From positions 5,766,501 to 5,830,500 of the forward strand of contig NZ_CP081903.1 in NCBI RefSeq assembly GCF_020091405.1: a stretch of DNA of 64,000 nucleotides, in the 5' to 3' direction. The notes under the pieces are model-generated. The model did not search any database, was not told the origin of the DNA, and saw only the letters and a program-made list of their open reading frames with translations. Positions within the stretch are counted from its first letter, which is position 1, and each line of letters begins with the position of its first letter. The DNA comes from Bacteroides cellulosilyticus. Its GTDB lineage: Bacteria; Bacteroidota; Bacteroidia; Bacteroidales; Bacteroidaceae. Position numbers and translations under genes: made by a program. Below are positions 1 through 11,560 of this stretch, one piece after another.

Positions 1-1
1 T

Positions 2-1006
2 ACCGACCGTCTGTATAAATACAGCGAAGCGCAGGATGTGCGTGATGCCGTAGATCCCCGTGCACAGAACGAAGATCTGGGTGATGATGCTGTACGTTCT
101 TCCCAATATGGTATTGCAAACCTGAAGCGGATCGTTCCCGAAATTATAAAATGGACGACGACCGGAGAAAAAGGACAGACTTATGAAGAAGCTTCCCGCT
201 TATACTATGCCGTAATCAATCAATGGAATAACTATCTGTATCATGTACTCGCCAACATCGGTGGTATCTATATAGAAAATACAATTGTGGGTGACGGACA
301 GAAGACTTATACTTTTGTAGAAAAAGAAAAGCAACAAGCTGCCCTGAAGTTTTTGCTGGATGAAGTGCTGACTTATCCGAAGTGGTTATTCGACACAGAA
401 GTAGGTGAATATACCTATCTGCTTCGTAACACTCCGCTGGGTGTTGTAGAAAATGCACCGACGCAGATATTGAAGAATGCCCAGTCCTATATTCTGTGGG
501 ATCTTTTATCCAACAACCGCCTGGTACGTATGCTTGAAAACGAAGCGGTAAATGGTAAAAAGGCTTTTACTGCCGTAGAACTGATGGATGGTTTACATCG
601 CAGCATTTTTGCCACAACGGAACGGGGAGCATTGCCTGACGTCATGACACGCACCTTGCAGAAAAACTTCCTGGATGCCTTGATTACAGCCGCTGCCGAA
701 AGCGAAGGAGTAAAAATCAACAAGAAGTTAATGGACAATCATTTCCTGCTGGATAACCAGTTACCGCTTTGCAGTTGTGATGAACATGCTCATCGCTCGT
801 TGGATGCAGACCGGATGGGTGCCCGTCGCGAATTGAACTTCTACGGCTCTCAACTGAACCGCATCTCAGATGCCATTTCCGTGAAGCGAGGTGAACTGTT
901 GCGGATCAAGGATCTGCTTCAAAGTCGCCTGGGAACATCAGATGTGGCAACCAAATATCATTATAAAGACATGATTCTCCGTATTAACACGGCATTAGGA
1001 CTTTAA
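2..1006 (+). CDS. zinc-dependent metalloprotease (DUF4953/DUF5117 type), C-terminal part
   Basis: The reading frame is open from the left window edge, so this is the 3' part of a longer gene; the first in-frame GTG (38) is internal, not a start. The visible 335 residues match the C-terminal DUF4953 region of large Bacteroidales secreted metalloproteases, with the typical run LGDDAVRSSQYGIANLKRI near the beginning. The catalytic HExxH motif of the family would lie upstream, outside the window. In Bacteroides these proteases often sit beside a SusC/SusD pair, as here, which suggests they process a protein or peptide substrate taken up by the pair (inference). Family recognition is from memory of the conserved region. 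Confidence 0.8.
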   Translation, partial: TDRLYKYSEAQDVRDAVDPRAQNEDLGDDAVRSSQYGIANLKRIVPEIIKWTTTGEKGQTYEEASRLYYAVINQWNNYLYHVLANIGGIYIENTIVGDGQKTYTFVEKEKQQAALKFLLDEVLTYPKWLFDTEVGEYTYLLRNTPLGVVENAPTQILKNAQSYILWDLLSNNRLVRMLENEAVNGKKAFTAVELMDGLHRSIFATTERGALPDVMTRTLQKNFLDALITAAAESEGVKINKKLMDNHFLLDNQLPLCSCDEHAHRSLDADRMGARRELNFYGSQLNRISDAISVKRGELLRIKDLLQSRLGTSDVATKYHYKDMILRINTALGL

Positions 1007-1030
1007 ATTTAGCGCTATGCGCTAAATTTA
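1004..1030. terminator. perfect 12-bp inverted repeat after the metalloprotease
   Basis: TAAATTTAGCGC, TAT, GCGCTAAATTTA form a perfect 12-bp stem with a 3-nt loop that begins in the stop codon of the protease gene. There is no long T-run after it, so it may be a transcript-end or RNA-stabilising hairpin rather than a classical intrinsic terminator. Confidence 0.5.
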
Positions 1031-1036
1031 GTTACG

Positions 1037-1108
1037 AGCTACAAGCTACAGGCTACAAGTACCTTTCGGCATGATAGCGTAGCAACTCGTAGCTTATAGC
1101 TTGTAGCT
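1037..1108. repeat. imperfect 24-bp inverted repeat of AGCTACAAGCTA type
   Basis: The left arm at 1037-1060 and the right arm at 1085-1108 are reverse complements at about 22 positions. Each arm is built from repeated AGCTACA/GCTACAA words. Short dispersed repeats of this CTACAAG/CTTGTAG type occur between genes in Bacteroides genomes. I see no gene or TAnnTTTG promoter in the 1007-1153 gap, so the SusC gene may be read through from the protease gene. Confidence 0.55.
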
Positions 1109-1153
1109 AAAAACCAGTTTTCAATTTAAGTATTAATTTTATTATTTTAACGG

Positions 1154-4100
1154 ATGAAAAGACGCTTATCTGTCGCATTCCTATTACTAATAGGAACGTT
1201 CACGTACGCCCTTGCCGCAAACCGGCAGGTAGAGGGTGTAGTCATCTCTTCTGAGGATAATCTGCCTCTCATCGGCGCTTCTGTCTATGTGACAGCCGAT
1301 GATTTGAAGAAAGTTGGGAATAATCAGTCCACCATTGGTGTCATTACTAATATTGACGGTCAATTCTCCATCTCCATTCCGGAGGGAGTTACCCGTTTTT
1401 ATTGTAGTTATGTCGGCTATGATGTACTGGAAGTAAAGCTCATACCGGGCAAGAATAAATATGATATCACTCTCCAACCTTCCGCCCACATGCTCGATGC
1501 GGTAGTTGTGACGGGATATCAAACTGTGGAACGCCGTAAGTTGACGGCCGCCGTATCAAAGATCGATATCTCGGACCAGATGATGGGTGCAACCAAGAGT
1601 ATAGACCAAGCATTGGCCGGACAGATTGCCGGACTTTCCGTAAGCAACATTTCCGGTACTCCGGGTGCTCCTGCCAAAATCCGTATTCGCGGTACATCCT
1701 CTCTGAATGGTACGCAGGACCCTTTGTGGGTGCTGGACGGTATTCCATTGGAAGGAACGAACATTCCCAATATGGAAGTATTGAAAGACATCGATAACAT
1801 AGGTCAAACCGCTATTGCCGGTCTGAATCCTGCCGACATCGATAATATCACCGTTCTGAAAGACGCTGCCGCAACTGCCATTTACGGTGCCCGTGCCGCC
1901 AATGGTGTAATCGTGATTACTACCAAGAAAGGTAAAGTGGGCAAACCGGTTATTAACTTCTCCACTAAACTGACCTATTCTCCAAAGTTGAATATAGACC
2001 GTTTGAACCTGTTGAACTCAGAAGAGAAAGTAGGTCTGGAACTTGACTTACTGGCATCCGGTTATCCATACAGGGAAACCAAAGGCGAGGTATACCGCAT
2101 TATCTCCGGGTTGGGAGAACTCAACAATTTCAAAGACGGAGGTTGGAACGCCTTGTCATCCAATGCTCAAAGCGCAATAAATAAACTGAAGGCAACAAAC
2201 ACAGACTGGAGTGATATCCTCTTCCGCGACGCATTCACACAAGAGTATAACCTGTCTCTTTCCGGTGGTAGTGAAAAGGCAACTTACTATACTTCTTTCG
2301 GATATATGAAAGAGAATGGTAACGTTCCGAATGTATCTGCCGAACGTCTGAACTTAGTGATGAAGACCAGTTATAAAGTGAACAGCATTCTGAAAGTAGG
2401 TGCCTCTATGTTTGCCAACCGCCGTAAGAATTCAAGTTATCTGCCGGATTCGGATGGTTTAACCAATCCGATATTCTATTCTCGTCTGGCTAACCCTTAC
2501 TTCACGCCATATGATGCCAATGGTAACTACAATTACGACATCGACGTGGAGAATGATGTGGATATGGACTTTGGCTATAATCCGTTTGAAGAACAAAGAA
2601 ACACCACTAACGAAACCACCATCAACGGGCTTTCCTCTATCTTCGATGCAGAGTTGCGTTTTGACGATCGGTTCAAGTTTACTACCCAACTCGGACTGCA
2701 ACTCGATAAGACTTCCATCGAGAAGATTGCCGACGAAGAATCTTTTGCCATGCGTAAGGAAAAAAAGAATCACCGCAGCAATGGTGTAACTTACCTACCC
2801 GCGGGAGGATTCCATAAGGCCAACGAAAATTCATTGTCCCAACTCACTTGGAAAGCGATGGGAGAATATCGCGATACCTACAACGACATCCATGAGTTCG
2901 AAGTAATGGTAGGAACAGAAATCCGGAAGACATGGGAAGAAAAGCTATACAGTGCCGGTTATGGATTTGACCGCAAAACGCTGACAACAAAGCCTATTAT
3001 ATTCCCGGAAGAGAGCCAGGCATTCAAGTTACATGAGAAGGGCCATGTGGAGAACGCCTATGTGTCCGCTTTCTCAACCCTGTCTTATTCTTTATTGAAC
3101 CGCTATACATTGGGCGGAAGTATCCGTTTCGACGGTTCCGACCTTTTCGGTGTAGACAAGAAGTACCGCTATCTGCCATTATATTCAGTCAGTGGTTTGT
3201 GGCGCATTTCCCAAGAACCTTTTATGGCAAGTGCCAAATGGATAGACAACCTAGTAGTCCGTGCATCATACGGTTTGCAGGGAAACATTGACAAGAACAC
3301 CTCTCCTTTCCTTTTGGGAAATTACAGAATTGAGAATATCCTGCCGGGAGGTTCAGAAGATATGATTGACGTTTCCGGTGCACCGAACAAAAAACTGCGC
3401 TGGGAGAAAACCCATTCGGTAAATGCAGGATTTGATTTTGCTGTATTGAATCAGGCTATCAACCTGAGTGTGGACTACTACTACAGAAAAGGTGTAGATT
3501 TGATCGGAACCCAGATGTTACCGCTGGAAACAGGTTTCGAAATGCTGACCGTCAACTGGGCCAGCATGCGAAATCAAGGTGTCGAGGTCGCTCTCAGCAC
3601 ACGCAATGTCCACACCAAGAATTTTATGTGGACCACTAACTTCAACTTCGCATACAACAACAATAAGGTACTGAAAGAAGCACTGCGCGAAGATGCCTTG
3701 GAACCGGGACGTGAAGGTTATCCCGTAGGAGCCTTGTTTGCCTTGAAAACAGCCGGGCTGGATGAAGAAGGTTATCCGATGTTCCAAGACAAAGACGGAA
3801 AAGCCGTATCGGCCATGGAATTCTTTAAACTTCAGGAATGGGGATTCGGAGCAACCGACCTGACAGCCCGCGAGCGTCGTGAACTTTACACGTATGTCGG
3901 TACTGCCGACTGCCCTTATACAGGCGGTTTCAATAATACTTTCACCTACAAGGCTTTTGAACTGGGTGTCAACTTCAGCTTCGACTTCGGTGGAAAGGTA
4001 CGTAGTCAACCCACCTACTCTATCGTTGATTTCGACAAAGGACGTAACACGAACCGTGATATCCTGAATCGTTGGACTCCGGAAAATACGGAAACGATCT

Positions 4101-4420
4101 TTCCGGTTCTGCTGAGTCAGAACGAACGTCTGGACGAATATATGTGGTATTCAAATCAGAATGAAATATACCGTAACCTGGATATTTGGATCAGAGACCT
4201 GAACTATGTGAGATTACAAAATATTCGGTTGGGCTATACATTGCCTACTAACTTCAGCCGCACGTTGGGAATGACTTCCGCCACAGTTGCCATAGAGGGA
4301 CGCAACTTATTGGTATTCGGCTCAAGCTACAAAAACTATCTCGATCCGGAAACCATGTCCAATGCTTATGCAACACCGGCTCCCAAGTCCGTGACCTTAA
4401 GCCTGAACTTGATTTTTTAA
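1154..4420 (+). CDS. SusC/RagA-family TonB-dependent outer-membrane transporter
   Basis: This is a 1088-residue TonB-dependent porin that imports oligomers captured by its SusD partner. A Sec signal peptide (about 1-21) is followed by a carboxypeptidase-regulatory-like domain (about 24-110), then the plug with the family motif RIRGTSSLNG and VLKDAAATAIYGARAANGV, and a beta-barrel that ends in phenylalanine (LNLIF), as outer-membrane barrels do. There is no N-terminal STN domain, so it should not signal through an anti-sigma factor. The ATG at 1154 is the natural start, directly before the signal peptide. It is followed 20 bp later by its SusD gene. Substrate unknown; the upstream metalloprotease hints at peptides or glycoproteins. 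Confidence 0.95.
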   Translation: MKRRLSVAFLLLIGTFTYALAANRQVEGVVISSEDNLPLIGASVYVTADDLKKVGNNQSTIGVITNIDGQFSISIPEGVTRFYCSYVGYDVLEVKLIPGKNKYDITLQPSAHMLDAVVVTGYQTVERRKLTAAVSKIDISDQMMGATKSIDQALAGQIAGLSVSNISGTPGAPAKIRIRGTSSLNGTQDPLWVLDGIPLEGTNIPNMEVLKDIDNIGQTAIAGLNPADIDNITVLKDAAATAIYGARAANGVIVITTKKGKVGKPVINFSTKLTYSPKLNIDRLNLLNSEEKVGLELDLLASGYPYRETKGEVYRIISGLGELNNFKDGGWNALSSNAQSAINKLKATNTDWSDILFRDAFTQEYNLSLSGGSEKATYYTSFGYMKENGNVPNVSAERLNLVMKTSYKVNSILKVGASMFANRRKNSSYLPDSDGLTNPIFYSRLANPYFTPYDANGNYNYDIDVENDVDMDFGYNPFEEQRNTTNETTINGLSSIFDAELRFDDRFKFTTQLGLQLDKTSIEKIADEESFAMRKEKKNHRSNGVTYLPAGGFHKANENSLSQLTWKAMGEYRDTYNDIHEFEVMVGTEIRKTWEEKLYSAGYGFDRKTLTTKPIIFPEESQAFKLHEKGHVENAYVSAFSTLSYSLLNRYTLGGSIRFDGSDLFGVDKKYRYLPLYSVSGLWRISQEPFMASAKWIDNLVVRASYGLQGNIDKNTSPFLLGNYRIENILPGGSEDMIDVSGAPNKKLRWEKTHSVNAGFDFAVLNQAINLSVDYYYRKGVDLIGTQMLPLETGFEMLTVNWASMRNQGVEVALSTRNVHTKNFMWTTNFNFAYNNNKVLKEALREDALEPGREGYPVGALFALKTAGLDEEGYPMFQDKDGKAVSAMEFFKLQEWGFGATDLTARERRELYTYVGTADCPYTGGFNNTFTYKAFELGVNFSFDFGGKVRSQPTYSIVDFDKGRNTNRDILNRWTPENTETIFPVLLSQNERLDEYMWYSNQNEIYRNLDIWIRDLNYVRLQNIRLGYTLPTNFSRTLGMTSATVAIEGRNLLVFGSSYKNYLDPETMSNAYATPAPKSVTLSLNLIF

Positions 4421-4440
4421 TTTTATAGAGAGTAACAACA

Positions 4441-5769
4441 ATGAGAAAGATATATATCATGTTATTGATGAGCAGTGTAGTATTGCTGACTGCTTGCGAT
4501 ATGTTGGATATCCAGCCTACGGGAAAAGTGATACCCCAGACCTTAGCTGAGTACAGAGCGTTGATTGCCACAGCTTATAAAAACGTTCCCGATGCCAGAG
4601 GACTCGCCTGCTTCCGTTCTGATGAACTGTATGTAAAAGATGATAGTTGGGAACAGGACCGTTACGGTAAAATAGAATGTTGGGATGACTTCAGTGCTCC
4701 GGGACAGACTACTTCCTTTGAATGGAAGAACTTTTATAGTATCATGTTCACCGCAAACTATACCATAGAAGAGCGGAACTCAATCAATGAAGGAAGCGAA
4801 GAGGACATCGACCAATTAATCGGTGAATGTTATCTGCTCCGTGCATACATGCATTTCCTGTTGGTAAATCTCTACGGACAGCCTTATACCCGTCCGGGAG
4901 CGTTAGAAACGAAAGCAGTGCCACTGAAGCTGAACAGCGATATCAACGAAATTCTGAAGAAAAATACCGTTGCACAGATTTACGAGGCTGTACTTTCGGA
5001 TATCAATGAAGCAGAGAAGCTGATTAATAAGGATGCCTGGGAGCAAAAATTCTCTTATCGCTTCACAACCCTATCTGTAAAAGCTCTGCGTGCCCGCGTA
5101 TTATTATATATGGGACAATGGGATGATGCATACAAAGCTGCCGAGGTTGTTCTTGCCGAGAAAAATAGTCTGGAAGATTTCAATGACGAAGCCTTTATGC
5201 TGCCAAACCACTATCAGTCTGTAGAGAATATCACAGCCTTGGAACGCGGCATGAGTTCCAACTACACTCAGGCAGCGGCTCTGTCCGAAGCTTTAGCATC
5301 TTCATACGGAGAAGGAGATTTGCGACTGAATGCCTACTTTAAACCAGCTGACAAAAATGGTTATCGTTTCAGCCAGAAGAGTGGAAGAGATGATTTCCGT
5401 TGTTCCTTCCGCGTAGGTGAAATGTATCTGAATTCGGCAGAAGCAGCAGCACAATCGGACAAACTGCCCCAGGCACGTACCCGGCTGCTGGAGTTAATGC
5501 AGAAACGCTATACACCGGAGGCATACGCAGCCAAAGCTACCGCCGTCAATGCCATGGCTAAAGAGGTATTGATAGAGGAAATCCTGAACGAACGTAAACG
5601 TGAACTCGCTTTCGAAGGACACCGTTGGTTCGACCTGCGCCGTACAACCCGCCCACGCATCGAGAAAGTCCTCAAAGGAGGAACTTATGTGCTGGAACAG
5701 GATGACCAACGCTATACGATTCAGATTCCGAGAGAGGCGATTGCGGCGAATCCGGAGTTGTCGAACTGA
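4441..5769 (+). CDS. SusD/RagB-family nutrient-binding lipoprotein
   Basis: This 442-residue surface lipoprotein is the lid partner of the upstream SusC. The signal peptide ends in a lipobox (LLTAC, lipid cysteine 19) followed by acidic residues. The SusD helical core is visible (GECYLLRAYMHFLLVNLYGQPY) and the C-terminal hallmark ERKRELAFEGHRWFDLRR is present near residues 380-397. It is shorter than most SusD proteins (500-650 residues), as is seen in SusD proteins of peptide-type rather than large-glycan systems (inference). A strong terminator follows within 10 bp and closes the operon. Confidence 0.93.
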   Translation: MRKIYIMLLMSSVVLLTACDMLDIQPTGKVIPQTLAEYRALIATAYKNVPDARGLACFRSDELYVKDDSWEQDRYGKIECWDDFSAPGQTTSFEWKNFYSIMFTANYTIEERNSINEGSEEDIDQLIGECYLLRAYMHFLLVNLYGQPYTRPGALETKAVPLKLNSDINEILKKNTVAQIYEAVLSDINEAEKLINKDAWEQKFSYRFTTLSVKALRARVLLYMGQWDDAYKAAEVVLAEKNSLEDFNDEAFMLPNHYQSVENITALERGMSSNYTQAAALSEALASSYGEGDLRLNAYFKPADKNGYRFSQKSGRDDFRCSFRVGEMYLNSAEAAAQSDKLPQARTRLLELMQKRYTPEAYAAKATAVNAMAKEVLIEEILNERKRELAFEGHRWFDLRRTTRPRIEKVLKGGTYVLEQDDQRYTIQIPREAIAANPELSN

Positions 5770-5778
5770 CAAAAAAGG

Positions 5779-5826
5779 AATCTCCTTTCTCGCATTGCTA
5801 TGATGATTGAGAAAGGAGATTTCTTT
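5779..5826. terminator. Rho-independent terminator (works in both directions)
   Basis: AATCTCCTTTCTC (5779-5791) pairs with GAGAAAGGAGATT (5809-5821), a 13-bp stem, followed by TCTTTT on the + strand and preceded by an A-tract that gives a U-run on the other strand. It separates the + strand SusCD operon from the - strand PUL that ends at 5889. Confidence 0.9.
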
Positions 5827-5888
5827 TAATAAACTATTATAGATCAACGCATAGAATAATTCCTATTTTCATTTTCATTTCCATTTCT

Positions 5889-9199
<3,311 letters not shown>

Positions 9200-9218
9200 G
9201 ACAATAAGTTTATCTATT

Positions 9219-10427
9219 TTATTTTTTGTTTTTAGGAGTCAACTTAACCAAGACAACACCATGCGCAGGAATCTTGAAACTCAGATTATCACTGGAAGTT
9301 CCGAGATATTTATTCTTGTTCCAGATATCGCATACATCATATTCCAATTCCCAAAGTCTGATATCTGCAAAGTGAAGATGAGATTTGTCCTTTCCAAATT
9401 TATACTCAAATGTCCATGGCTGCTCATCACGATTGAAAAAGCACACAGCAGCTTCTCCATTAGACAACTGTTTTACCCAGATTTCATGTTGTTCTATTTT
9501 CATGTAACGACGTCCTTGTATACCCAACTTATCCTGATTCACAGCTATCACGTCTTTATTCATCAGGATAGCCTGTGTTTCCTTATCCATGGTCCGCAAA
9601 TCATTTCCTGCCAGCAGTGGAGCAGCCAACATACACCACATGGTAAAATGTGAACGATTCTCTTCGGGAGTGAGTACTCCATTACCTACTTGCAGCATAT
9701 CAGGATCATTCCAATGTCCCGGACCGGCATAAGGATATAAGTCTGCATTCTTATCAATGATGTCTACCACACTACATCCTCCCCAGTGCACCGTACCTTT
9801 AAAGGCATTGATAATATCGCCCGTAGTTCTCCACAAATGGCCGACACCCTTTGCCCACGTCCACGGTTTGCTGCTCCCCCATTCGCAAATAGAGAATACA
9901 ATGGGACGGCCGCTGGCTTTCAAAGCATCACGCATAGTACGATAAGCTCCCTGAGGACTTTGAGCCTCATCAAAACACCAGTCATATTTCAGGAAATCAA
10001 CTCCCCATTCCGCATAAGTCCGGGCATCCTGAAACTGGTATCCACGGCTTCCCGGACGTCCGGCACAAGTCAGCGAACCAGCACAGGAATAGATACCGAA
10101 CTTCAGTCCTTTGGAATGTATATAATCCGCCAGCGCCTTTATGCCGGAAGGGAAACGTACCGAGTCGACCACGATATTCCCATCTGCATCACGGCCCACC
10201 TGCCAGCAATCATCAACATTTACATAAGTATAACCGGCATCTTTCATCCCGTTTGCCACAATCAGGTCTGCCATATCCCGTATCTGTTGCTCATTGACAT
10301 CACAGCTAAAGCAATTCCAGCTATTCCACCCCATAGGAGGAGTTAACGCCAGTGAATCGGCACCCTCAGCACGAACAATAATGAACGTACATACAACTAT
10401 TACAAAACACAAAATTCTTTTCTTCAT
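9219..10427 (-). CDS. glycoside hydrolase family 27, alpha-galactosidase
   Basis: 402-residue secreted GH27 enzyme: signal peptide to about residue 20, then the (beta/alpha)8 barrel starting TPPMGWNSWN, and a short beta-sandwich at the end. Catalytic residues can be placed from the family: nucleophile D149 in FLKYDWC and acid/base D204 in LWRTTGDI. GH27 members release alpha-D-galactose, and some act on alpha-N-acetylgalactosamine or beta-L-arabinopyranose, so the exact sugar is not certain. It lies 33 bp after the PHP-domain phosphodiesterase gene and before the metallophosphoesterase gene. A second, larger GH27 lies two genes upstream. Confidence 0.93.
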   Translation of the reverse strand: MKKRILCFVIVVCTFIIVRAEGADSLALTPPMGWNSWNCFSCDVNEQQIRDMADLIVANGMKDAGYTYVNVDDCWQVGRDADGNIVVDSVRFPSGIKALADYIHSKGLKFGIYSCAGSLTCAGRPGSRGYQFQDARTYAEWGVDFLKYDWCFDEAQSPQGAYRTMRDALKASGRPIVFSICEWGSSKPWTWAKGVGHLWRTTGDIINAFKGTVHWGGCSVVDIIDKNADLYPYAGPGHWNDPDMLQVGNGVLTPEENRSHFTMWCMLAAPLLAGNDLRTMDKETQAILMNKDVIAVNQDKLGIQGRRYMKIEQHEIWVKQLSNGEAAVCFFNRDEQPWTFEYKFGKDKSHLHFADIRLWELEYDVCDIWNKNKYLGTSSDNLSFKIPAHGVVLVKLTPKNKK

Positions 10428-10460
10428 AGTACTATTGGTTTTAAAATTAAAAATAGAGTT

Positions 10461-11540
10461 CTATCGCAAAGACGCCACATCAATCACCAACTGGCTGTTA
10501 TCCGTAATATAAGTGTTAGTGAACTTTACCTTATCATTCAAGCGAACCTTGAATTCTACTGTAGCATTTCCTAAAATAGTACCTGCCTTATTATCCAGTA
10601 AGATTTCAAAGTTCAGTGTCGACTTATTCACTACCTTCACCAGTGCCTGGTTACCACTCACCTCCTTCACCTCGTATGCCAGACACGCCTTTACCAAAGC
10701 TGTCAGATTCTTTTCCGAACCAATCAGAATATCCCCGAACTTCACAACGGAACGTCCGGCAAACAATGCTTCTTTCACGCCTTCGTGCGAACGTTTCCTG
10801 GCAAAGATTATAGTCATCGGACCATACTGTTTGTCAGTCCGATAGGTCTGTTTATACACACCGTGGATATCGGTATTACCCATATACGTCAGATTATACT
10901 CCTTACAATAGTTGAATGCTTTCGGATAATACTCAAAGCCGTTCACCAGCTCCACACCATGTATCTTCTTTTGGTTAATCAAATCCTTATGGACTTTATA
11001 GATAGTACTCGTATCATTCGGCCAACCCGGATGATTCCACATGATGAAGGCCCCCTGTTCCAAGGCATTGTCTATGGCCACCAACGGATCTTCTACATCC
11101 AAAGCGTTCGCATCTTTCAGGAAAAGAGCATTGATATGCCCCAGTGGTTTGGAACGGGTTATCTCAGCACCCGGAATCACAACCAGATTAGAACTGTTTT
11201 CCACAGTCTTCGCTCTTTTGTAGGACTCATTATGATCGGCTGTGATAAACTTGTTCGGACGATACTCTATGTGATCAGTTATAGCAATCACATCCAATCC
11301 GCAGATAGCACCTTCCCACACCCGGTTTTCAGGTTTCACATCTCCGTCAGAGAAGATGGTGTGAGTATGGAAATCACACTTCAAGGTTTTGTATCCCTCT
11401 ACGTCGGGAATATAGACATACTCTCCCGAATAAGGCTGCTGTGCCTCCGGAACCTTCACCACATCCAGGCCCTGCAATTGTGCAGAGACCCGGAAAGTGA
11501 AAGCCGACAAAAAAGCTAAGGACAGATATAACTTTTTCAT
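10461..11540 (-). CDS. PHP-domain phosphodiesterase (Sb-PDE-like)
   Basis: 359 residues with a Sec signal peptide (about 1-20). The PHP metal-binding motifs are in order: CDFHTHT near residue 57, AITDHIEYRP near 85, IPGAEI near 122, NHPGW near 168 and GNTDIHG near 220. Secreted PHP proteins of this type include the Sphingobium phosphodiesterase Sb-PDE, which cleaves organophosphate diesters. The C-terminal 70 residues look like a beta-domain. It is placed between two GH27 alpha-galactosidase genes (20 bp and 33 bp gaps), so the natural substrate is probably a phosphodiester within or on the glycan that the locus degrades (inference). Confidence 0.82.
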   Translation of the reverse strand: MKKLYLSLAFLSAFTFRVSAQLQGLDVVKVPEAQQPYSGEYVYIPDVEGYKTLKCDFHTHTIFSDGDVKPENRVWEGAICGLDVIAITDHIEYRPNKFITADHNESYKRAKTVENSSNLVVIPGAEITRSKPLGHINALFLKDANALDVEDPLVAIDNALEQGAFIMWNHPGWPNDTSTIYKVHKDLINQKKIHGVELVNGFEYYPKAFNYCKEYNLTYMGNTDIHGVYKQTYRTDKQYGPMTIIFARKRSHEGVKEALFAGRSVVKFGDILIGSEKNLTALVKACLAYEVKEVSGNQALVKVVNKSTLNFEILLDNKAGTILGNATVEFKVRLNDKVKFTNTYITDNSQLVIDVASLR

Positions 11541-11560
11541 TCTTTTCTATTTTGCTGATT

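Noticed and set aside
3518..4009. Long open frame opposite the SusC gene
   Set aside because: It lies wholly inside the SusC gene on the other strand; codon-bias shadow.
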